This document shows positions 18,826-27,144 of a DNA stretch of 27,144 bases, piece by piece (position 1 is the first letter of the stretch; the number at the start of each line of letters is the position of its first letter). Origin of the DNA: Phoronis ovalis (lineage: Eukaryota; Phoronida; Phoronidae); the NCBI GenBank assembly GCA_028565635.1, contig JAOXYB010044726.1, forward strand, positions 1 through 27,144, in the 5' to 3' direction. The notes under the pieces are model-generated. The model worked only from the letters and a program-made list of their open reading frames with translations, ran no database searches and had not been told where the DNA came from. Position numbers and translations under genes: made by a program.

Positions 18826-21800
18826 ATCCTCATTTTTATAGCTTTATATAATTACTTCCTTAAGAAAGTTTTACATTTATTTCAATATTGCGGTTGAAAT
18901 TGTCATAATTCGACAGGTATGAGGAATCATGCGTGATAAAAGTTATTTCCTGTTTTGACAAGAAACAAAGAATGAAATGTGATTTTTCATTACAAAAATG
19001 CATTTTCATACAATGGATCCCCTTTGAATAAAATTACACAATAATGTTGTACTTAAATCTTGTCAAAATTTTTATTGTGAGTGAGGATAAATGGCATACT
19101 TTACGCTTCATTACAAATCTAACTGTAATGGACAGTTTACCTTTATATTTGTATTTACAAATAAAAATGCAATTAAACGCGTTACAATCAATTAATATTT
19201 CACTTTCTTTAAAACAAATGTTATAATAAACTTTGTCAAAATGGAGTACAAAGCTGATGGACGCTATCAGAAGCATGAATATACTCAGATGATAAGGACG
19301 TAAAACCGAAAAGTGTGTGTCCTTCAGTGTTCAAACAAGGTGTGTCTTACTTTTCAACCACATTTTGCACTTGTCACTAAGAGAGCTTATACTTTGTACA
19401 CCCCCACATGAAGTGGTTACCTAAGGATATGTCAATATAACTTTAATTATTCCTCAATATATTAATTTTTGATCATTTTAACATTTTTGTGGTTTTGAAC
19501 AAGTCCGAATAACTTAAATACTGCGGAGTTGTATGCTGCCAGGATATAAACATGTACTTTTATTTGTATGGTCATAAGAATCGAAGTAATTATTATCCTT
19601 GAAAAATAATAACAGTTTCTACGAACCTTAACGGGGAAAATTTGCGCGCCAAAGGCTAGGGTTGATAATAAAATTTATAAATTATTTGTAGCAAAATAAA
19701 GAAATTGATAGAAGATACAGTCTCCTCTCAAATATCACATGATGCTAGCTATTAAATTACTGTTTTCTAATTGTGTGAACCGTTGAAAGGTATGATAATA
19801 GCCGAATGGATGATCACGACAACAACCTGTCATTGGGGACAAAGATACAAGTTCCGCTAAAGGGCGGAATTTTGTGTATTTGTGGCTAAGAAGATTTACA
19901 TTTTTCATAATTTATACGATGTGTTACTGACCGGGATTATTGAGAACATTTTTTTTTAATTTAGAGAAATTTAGTTTCAAAATCATTGGTAAGACAAGTT
20001 CTAATGTGAAGCACACGTAAAATTTATTCTTTAAAATGTGCGGTTTAACACTGCTATTTTTATATCAAGAACTGTCCCATATATAAAATGCCAAGAGGAC
20101 ACCCAACTCTAGACTTAAAAATGCTGACTTTATCATTAATATGATATCATACCACCAGAGGGATGAACGCTACCTTAGATGTCATTCTTTTTTGGATCCA
20201 GCATTACGTTACCACGAATGAAATGTCTCGCGATTGTCTCGCCTCGTAATAATAGGAATTGTCTTATATTTAAAAAATATCAGTTTATGACACTACGAAT
20301 GAAACTCGAGAATAAACAAGACATTAAAAGGTAAAAAACATGTTTAAAATTTCTAACAAGCCCTAAATAATTCTACAAAAGAAGAAGATTTGGGTTTGTC
20401 TTGCGTGTGTCTGATCAGTATCTATTAATATTTGCTGGTTGGATATTTGTAAGAGGGTGATGCTGCAGATAATAATTGTCACTGTTTATTCAAGCCCTAA
20501 AATAGCTTACCTGTTTATAAATTTCAATTTGATTGCCTTAAGACACTTTAAAAATTAACCTTTAAAACAGCTTTTATAAAAAGACGTGCTATCATTTTTA
20601 TAGTATTCTTTGCTATTGACACATCAATTACGTTTATAAAATTCCATTAAAATATCATATATATTGAAATGGTAAAACGTCCTTGTGGGTATAAGGTAAA
20701 CTTTCTTCTCATAACGAGAGAAGCTTAATATAGCATTTTTCTTATAGGACCCCATTTAATTAAAAATCTCTTGGATCCCTGCCCAGGCTGAAATACAACA
20801 GTCGTAGTGAGACCATACTATAGTTTATTTCAATCGGCATCGGAGATCCATAGCCTGAGGCACAGAGGACATGATGGCCACCCCAGTATGCAGTCCAATT
20901 TGAAAGTTAACTATAAAGACATAATTGAAGATTGATCAATAAAAATTGATTTGCTATAAATTTTGAGTAGTTGATGTAATTTCATCTTCCACCCAGGGTC
21001 TGCCAGGCTGTGGCTTGAAATTGAAAATAGTTCATTACACGTCATATTTTTGTGGCAACCAAGTGCTTTTTTTTTGTAAAGCATCCAATTAAAAACGGCT
21101 AAATTAAGCAAACAATATTCTGAAAATGCAGCGCATACATTACATACGGAGGAAATTATATCCAGTGCGACTGACTAAAAATCCAATCTTTGAGCATTTC
21201 AAGATGGGATGGGTTAAAGCCATAAATATTTACGTTTTTTGGGCTCTGTAAGTTTTCAAAGACATTATTTTACATACATAAGCTCAAAAAACGTTTAGAT
21301 TTTTGCGGTGTATATGTACCTAATATTAACATTTTTTTAACGTTAAAACGCAAAAACAAGCTAAAATTAAGATGCACAAGATATCTAAAAATAAACCTAA
21401 CAGGATCAAAGAGGTCTAAAAGGTCCATTAGGTTCAAAAAATACATAAAGTTTCTGTAAACAGCTCTATTTTTTGTCATGGTCAATTTTGAAAAATATTT
21501 TTAAATTAAGCATGACAAGCGTGTTCCTTAAATAATTTCTTGAAACATTTCTTCATAATTAGTTCCGACAACAGACTACACACTCCAGGACATTTCGATA
21601 ATTTAGATTCAAATTTTAGAGATGTATATTAAACAACTAACGCGTGCTCTAATTTTTATTTCATTCAAGTAATGAACAAAAAACAACATCTGCATGCCAG
21701 TGATTGTTATTCCTTTCTATCAAGCAGACATGCACCATACATAGTTAACGGTGTATTGACTATTAATGATGACACCGTAGTTGCAATCATGTCACGTTAC

Positions 21801-21899
21801 TCAACTGGCTCGGGGTGGGGCAGTAATGATACACATGTAGGTTCAAAATTCCATTTCTCCTGATTGTAACAATTTTAGTATATTACGGTGTGCAACTGA

Positions 21900-22361
21900 C
21901 AATAGTGGCACACAGAAGTAGTACTTCTGCGGCGAGTCACATTTTTTCATCGGGATCGGTATCAGGACCTATGAGGACATTTCCTATATACATACAGTAT
22001 CTGTCTGTAAAGGGTGGGTTTTCACCATTCTAGACCTGGAAATGAGTTGGTTTCCCACAGGCACAGCATTTGTAAATTTTAGTGTAGGCAGGGGATGGCA
22101 TTTTCACATTTTTAGTCCATCTAAGCTAGTCCACAAAAGAAGAGGATGATTTAGTTTTCGCTGCTTGCTCTTTCTCCTTTTTAGTCCAGTAAAGGGGTGG
22201 GTTTTGAAAGTTTGATGGAATGTTTGAAAGTGATCATGACCCCCCGGGATCAGGATCAGAGTGTCATGTTTCCCAAGTGGCATACGAACAGTGCAACAAA
22301 TTTCCTCTGTAGAGCAACCTTTAGATGATGAGCTTGCCATGTATAAATAATAAAAAAGCAT
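21900..22361 (-). pseudogene. Decayed coding-like sequence, unidentified
   Basis: Read on the minus strand, plausible protein appears in pieces in different frames. From 22338 there is MASSSSKGCSTEEICC. From about 22200 in another frame come QNPPLYWTKKEKEQAAKTKS and then SSSSFVD with a stop. Further on come YKCCACGKPTHFQ, then NPPFTDRYCMYIGNVLIG and PDTDPDEKM with a stop. PPLYWTK and PPFTDRY look like copies of one theme, as do SDPDPGG and PDTDPDE. This suggests a frameshifted retrocopy or transposon remnant, possibly with internal duplication. The CCxC..H string hints at zinc binding. I cannot name the parent gene. Confidence 0.3.
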
Positions 22362-22957
22362 TTAATTTTGCTTAATACTTTATAACTTCATCATTATTAG
22401 AACAAACACCCGGGATATGTTATGTTGTTAAAGTTAGACACAGACCCAGAAGGTAGTACACACGACGATAGTCTAGACTTCCATAAGGCAGTCTAAACTA
22501 CTAATTCATTTCTAAACATTTTGAAGTTTATTTTTAATTTAATTGTTTTCTTTTTAAATTATTTTGGACAGCCAGGCTAAAGGGCATAACACTGTACTTT
22601 TGGAAAAATGTCATTTTGATTGTAAAGTATATCAGTATAATTATATGCACACTGAAAATATGATATTATGAGAAGTATAAGCATTTTTCCTCTTCGAGTT
22701 TTAGCCAGGTTGTCTTGGGCAAGCGTAATGAAAGTCACACATTGTATCCCACGGTATAAACTACTGACAATTTTGGAACGTCAACAAACTAGTTAACCCT
22801 AATTTAGTTGCTTTTATTTAGATTCGAATGGACACATAAAGATGTCATTGGTGTCAACATAGCTTAAGTTTAGATATTTTTTTTGTTGTTTTTCGCTTAA
22901 ACGTGTCATAGCTTATTTTTATGAAGTAATTTGTGATTCAAAAGATAAATATTTTTC

Positions 22958-23215
22958 TCAATCCCTATATGCAACTACTAATGATGATGTGAATACGTTT
23001 AAACGTTTTTTAGACTTCTGTAGGTTGTTTAAAGATATGTAGTCCTCATAGAAGCAAGTGTCACCAAGACGTACTGCGTACAGCCAGCTTCCAAATGGAA
23101 TAAAACCATATGCTAACAGTAATAGTGTAAAAGTAATACAAACATAATACAGAACTTTTAAAACAACATGCAAATTCTCTATATTGTTTAATTTCGTTCG
23201 ATAATGGATTTGCAC
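22958..23215 (-). CDS. ORF with one membrane segment, 85 aa, unidentified
   Basis: Residues about 18-40 (VVLKVLYYVCITFTLLLLAY) form a hydrophobic span, followed by GFIPFGSWLYAVRLGDTCFY. This stretch has higher GC and more protein-like composition than its surroundings. The pattern of a membrane span followed by a short loop with GDxC loosely recalls the N-terminal part of TMEM179-type proteins, but the resemblance is weak and from memory. A possible acceptor (ACAATATAG) lies just inside the 5' end, so it could be a terminal exon. No partner exons were found. Confidence 0.22.
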   Translation of the reverse strand: MQIHYRTKLNNIENLHVVLKVLYYVCITFTLLLLAYGFIPFGSWLYAVRLGDTCFYEDYISLNNLQKSKKRLNVFTSSLVVAYRD

Positions 23216-23399
23216 ACTTCAGATTTTGTTTTGGACATTTTCTTTAGTAGCCTAAACTGCATGCATAAACACATTGGCTCATAACAAGTTATAATGAAAT
23301 CGAATTGTAGAAAGAAGTAAAAAGTTAAAAGAAAACAACCCGAACGATATTGAATGGGGAAAAAACACGCTAACATATTATACACAAATATTGCTTACA

Positions 23400-26170
23400 A
23401 AACTGCTACTTTTACCATATCATCATCATTGGCATGTTACCATTACCTTTTAATGTTTTTGCTAAAATATTCGTAAATACTTTAGATGTTAGCTTAGTGA
23501 TATTGCCATCAAGAGTTTTAGTAATTGCGATTTCTATAAAGTCCCATTAAAAGGTTCAAAGTGCTGTTTGTGAAGGTCGGCGTGTACCGCTTGAGAATAA
23601 TTAAGTCAACGCTTTTCTTTAAAAATATCAAAATATTTGCATGTTACAATTAATTATTCTAATGTGAGTAACCACACCAACTTCAAAAACACATGTGCAT
23701 TCTACATATGTGTATTAAACATGCAGTTATTTAAAAAAACTAAATGTTTTATTACACATAAACCCTTATGTAAATGGTGCACATAGCGTATGTTATCATG
23801 ATTATTATACAATTTATAACCATTGCGAGAAATAAATTGGCGAAGAATCAGGTCGTACTTCAAACAAAAAGGTACATATTTCAACATAAAGGACCCACCC
23901 ATATGAGATACCTGGCATATTATACGTAATGGACAAGCTATGATGCTATACATTTTTGGACTTACGCACACACGTTCACCAACCAATTTACAGGTTGAAG
24001 AAAAACTAATTATATGAGGATAATATATTGCTAGTTGACAATTTTACTCTTAATTTTTCATTTATAACAGTAATATCAATAAATTATTTTATCGTTTTTA
24101 GTAAATGCAATACATAAAATTGAGTATTTGAGTCCCTTCTTTAAAGAAGGAGGCAAAAAAAATTCGTTCTAAAAACTATTCATTCATTGATATTGGTGTT
24201 ATAAATAAAGAAATCAGATAGAAAAATTGTAATCTAGCAAAGAACCTTGCTACTACGCTTCTTTTCTTTTGAAACCAGTTATATGTTACAGTGAAACGAA
24301 ATGAACTTTTCTGTATATTGTATGATGATTTCGGATCTATTTGGTTAAGTTTCATATGCATGCGATACCTTCAAGAATTGTTGGTAGTCTAACATGAGGA
24401 GAAAATTAACATGCCCGAAATGTTTTTATTTAACACTAAAGTAACAGTTAAACTAATTGGCTGATGAAATCCTCAACATGTAACCAGTGATCCTGTTTCT
24501 TAATAAACAATCGAAGGTATTTACTTCATATTTTCTATACTCATAACACTAATAACTGATTCAAAGCTGCTGAACTTCCAAATTTGTTTAAAGGTGCTAT
24601 TAAAAGCTACTTTCATTTTGTGGAATTCTCCACGGTTTCTCTGTAAGACATCATAATTGAACCATAAATCGTCAACAATAATAAAAATCAGAAAAATAAG
24701 TCCTAAATAACAAAAAAATTATTTATAATAGTTGTGACCGTTTATAGGCTGCATATTGTATTATATAACAGTGTGTATCATGCTATTACAATAAGCATAT
24801 GTATACTTATATGCATCAACATCCATATGCTTTCGTAATTAGTGCATTTAACAGTTGATCTACTTATATTTCAAAGCAGTCATTTTAATTACGTTGTTAG
24901 ACACATCTGCATCTTTAAAGTGCTAAATATTCCTTACTACGTTTTGTTGCTATGGTTACTAAAACAGTTAATCCACAACAGTAATTTTAAAAAAAAATTC
25001 GTTGCAGTTTTCCGGTTGTTTCCGAAGCCGCAAACACTTCCTGAATGTTATTATTCCTGCCAAATTATGTGTCTGTTACTAATTATAACATAATTAAAAC
25101 TATAAAAAACAAATTAGTCACTTCAATATATTGTGTGAAATTTTAATTAGAAAAACATAATTATACACCTTCACATCCGTATGTAGTACTACGCTGTGCT
25201 TGATGCGTAAACATATATTGTTTTTTAAACAAAGAATTCATTTTTTAAGGTCCAAAGACAATTTACACAGAATAAGGAATCTCGCGAGGTCATATCTCAG
25301 CCAAGTGAGTGATGAATGGCAGAACTGAGGACACACATTTTTGATAATATATAACATTTTTATTATAATTTTAAATGTTGCGTCACAGGAAATAACTCCT
25401 AGTATTCACAGGAGACGCATGCTAATTCATAAACCGTACTTAACTATCATACCTATAAAAGGGAACAACTTACTTTGTAACAAATCTTTCTAAAAAAAAT
25501 AAATTAAAAAAAACAGCATGATTTTTTGACCTCCAATTACATGTCTCAGCTGTCGTCTTTAATTGTACTACTGTGACAAGAGTTGACAGTCTTTCATTGG
25601 TATTGTGGTCTAATGCTGCGTGCTAGGAATTACACTTTTGAACTTCTAATTATGTTCAATTTGGATTGACATGACAAGAATATATTTGGCAATTACTTCA
25701 ACTGCAAAATACAAGAAAAAAATGATCTGCTAATAAAATACAGTACGTAACTTTAAATGTGAGCAAATGTATACTTATTTTTATTCGAGGCCAATTTAAT
25801 GTTTCACTTACCTGTTTCTAAATTTTAACGGAAACCGCACATGTTTACGTTTTACCTAATCCTATACATAACGCGAAACAAGTTACTAAAATGTCAAGCA
25901 AAAGCAAAAAATAACACGCTTCAAAATTAAGTTTAAACTGAAATATGTGTTTCAATTTCAGGAGAGAACACCAAAGGTATTTTGATAATTGATAAACCTG
26001 CGCTTTTAAATAAATTCATTAGCTGGATCAGTTACATATATACTGTCTGAAATCAAGGTGCGCTTTAGGGCACTGAATAGTGTTCAAGTTTCGTGTTTGT
26101 TATTATGCATTACAAGTTCAGTATATATTTTTAATTTAACCTTTTTATTTTTTACGAGTAAAAATATTAA
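23400..26170. other. Intergenic, no supported gene
   Basis: AT-rich with scattered frames under 100 codons on both strands (for example minus 23702-23986 and plus 24842-25093). None has recognisable protein or splice partners. A perfect 16-base palindrome, CCTTCTTTAAAGAAGG, lies at 24135-24150. Around 25965-25979 an acceptor-like TTTCAG precedes 15 bases and a GTATTT, which could be a micro-exon or chance. Confidence 0.45.
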
Positions 26171-26334
26171 CGTTCAAGATTGTTGATGTTTCAAGCTATT
26201 TTTCATCAAATTCTGTATGCATATCTTCCGCACAATTTTGATTATAACAAATCTTTATGTACATCCGCCAAATACGGCATAGTTTTTATCCATTATTCGT
26301 GGCAGACAGCATATTCATCTTGGGCCCGCTGTCT

Positions 26335-26475
26335 GAAACACAATTACGATTTCCGTAAATACTTACGATGTCGTAATTCTGTAACGATACTTACACGAGT
26401 CGCAAATTTACGATTTTTTGTGACCGCGCATTTTGCTTCATCAATCCTGATTTACGGAATTATAAGTTTACAATG
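26335..26475. repeat. Dense TTACG/CGTAA inverted-repeat cluster
   Basis: Within about 140 bases TTACG or its complement occurs at least six times. It includes AATTACGA...TCGTAATT and CGTAAATACTTACG as facing pairs. This dense self-complementarity suggests a hairpin-forming repeat or a MITE end. The plus-strand frame 26180-26512 (110 codons) runs through it and is better explained by the repeat having few stops than by a gene. Confidence 0.4.
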
Positions 26476-26716
26476 TTTCCGACAACAGGACCCTGGCGGA
26501 CCACTGGGATAACGTAGTAAATTAAACAAAGCATTCAAATAATAGAACTTTTTTAATACAAAAAGACAATATAGATTATATACTATAAAGTTCATAGACA
26601 CTGCGTCGAAAACTTCCATGACAAAAACCTTGCATTCAAAGTATGTTGCTTGCCACCTGGTGGCTGTTTTTAATACTGCGGTTTAGGGTACTCTCCAGGT
26701 GGCGCTGACTTCCAAC

Positions 26717-26795
26717 ATGGCGGACGTTGTCAAGATCAGGGTCGTTTCTAAGGAGGTTCTGTGTGTTTACTTGCTCTATTCACAACTTTGTATAG
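26717..26795 (+). CDS. Possible first coding exon of a gene leaving the window on the right
   Basis: ATG in a strong context (CCAACATGG) opens MADVVKIRVVSKEVLCVY and stays open to a donor ATAG|GTGTGT at 26795/26796, giving 26 codons plus one base (phase 1). An alternative end is after SKE at GAG|GTTCTG. No TATA is evident, but the GC-richer upstream sequence fits a TATA-less promoter. No second exon could be placed in the remaining 350 bases. The product is not recognised. Confidence 0.28.
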
Positions 26796-27144
26796 GTGTG
26801 TTGTAGTCTGTTTACTTCTATTAATCACTTGGATTAATCTGATTTCGTTTCAATAGGCGATGATCGCTCACCCATGATTAAAGACTAATAATTTTATCGC
26901 AGAATAGCTCTTGCAAAAATACCGTGTTTATCAAATTAGAGTCTGCAGTTATTTAAGGAGTGGGGACTTATGGTGCACTAATTAAGGCTCTTGGAAAACA
27001 TTCATACATTCAATTGTATAGCTGGGCAGCCAGCGAAATAAGTGAATATTCTGAGAGATGCTGTTGTCAATATTTGGGACACGCTGTACTCCTGTAGTTT
27101 ATGAATGGTAAGAATGAGGACTATTTAGTGACAGTATGCAGGTA

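Larger units (their letters stand above)
16010..21880. other. Large intergenic region, no supported gene
   Basis: AT-rich DNA upstream of the vWA gene. Frames of 60-80 codons occur on both strands without recognisable protein or paired splice sites. The better ones are minus 16465-16674, whose tail is Ser/Glu/Lys-rich after a possible acceptor near 16580, and plus 21672-21863. Neither can be assigned. The repeat and palindromes listed separately fall here. Confidence 0.5.

Noticed and set aside
19641-19653. TTTGCGCGCCAAA, an E2F-like palindrome
   Set aside because: Spacing departs from the E2F consensus and no gene lies nearby.
21381-21435. Plus-strand GxY triplets (GLKGPLGS) after an acceptor-like CTAACAG, suggesting a collagen exon
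   Set aside because: Only three triplets before a stop and no neighbouring collagen exon; consistent with chance.
24135-24150. Perfect 16-base palindrome CCTTCTTTAAAGAAGG
   Set aside because: Short palindromes of this kind are expected in 27 kb of AT-rich DNA; no context supports a function.
25965-25979. Micro-exon of 15 bases between TTTCAG and GTATTT
   Set aside because: Good local signals but no flanking exons on the plus strand.

Overview
This is eukaryotic, animal DNA. It is AT-rich, has long introns with GT..AG boundaries, and carries two minus-strand genes whose exons join in frame. The base composition, the expanded extracellular vWA protein and a GACC-rich repeat with a (GAA)n tract suggest a lophotrochozoan, most likely a bivalve mollusc. 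That placement is an inference from gene content, not a database match.

Layout, left to right. (1) 645-4214, minus strand: a complete six-exon gene for a 204-residue orthologue of SPAG8, a ciliary and sperm axoneme microtubule inner protein. It has an AATAAA signal at 474-479 and, upstream of its start codon, an ETS site and an RFX X-box-like sequence. A possible opposite-strand two-exon gene (3874-4494) overlaps its 5' end. (2) 4673-5320: a mobile-element insertion flanked by perfect 18-bp direct repeats. It contains two diverged copies of a block rich in nuclear-receptor half-sites. (3) 7843-15807, minus strand: a complete seven-exon gene for a predicted secreted protein of 719 residues. 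The order is signal peptide, vWA domain, proline-rich linker of 16-residue repeats, second vWA domain, and a third vWA domain whose metal-binding site has decayed. All six splice junctions keep the frame. (4) Inside introns 1 and 2 of that gene, on the opposite strand, are exon-like segments with good splice signals. One predicts a short secreted peptide (13893-14203); another is a phase-compatible exon pair (15025-15637). These are the least expected objects in the window. (5) 16010-26700: mostly intergenic DNA with repeats, palindromes, one decayed coding-like stretch (21900-22361) and one ORF with a membrane segment (22958-23215). (6) 26717 onward: a possible first coding exon of a gene that runs off the right edge.

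The two confident genes need not be related: one acts inside cilia, the other outside cells. They share only strand and proximity. I find no prokaryotic features, CRISPR arrays, rRNA genes or intact tRNA genes.
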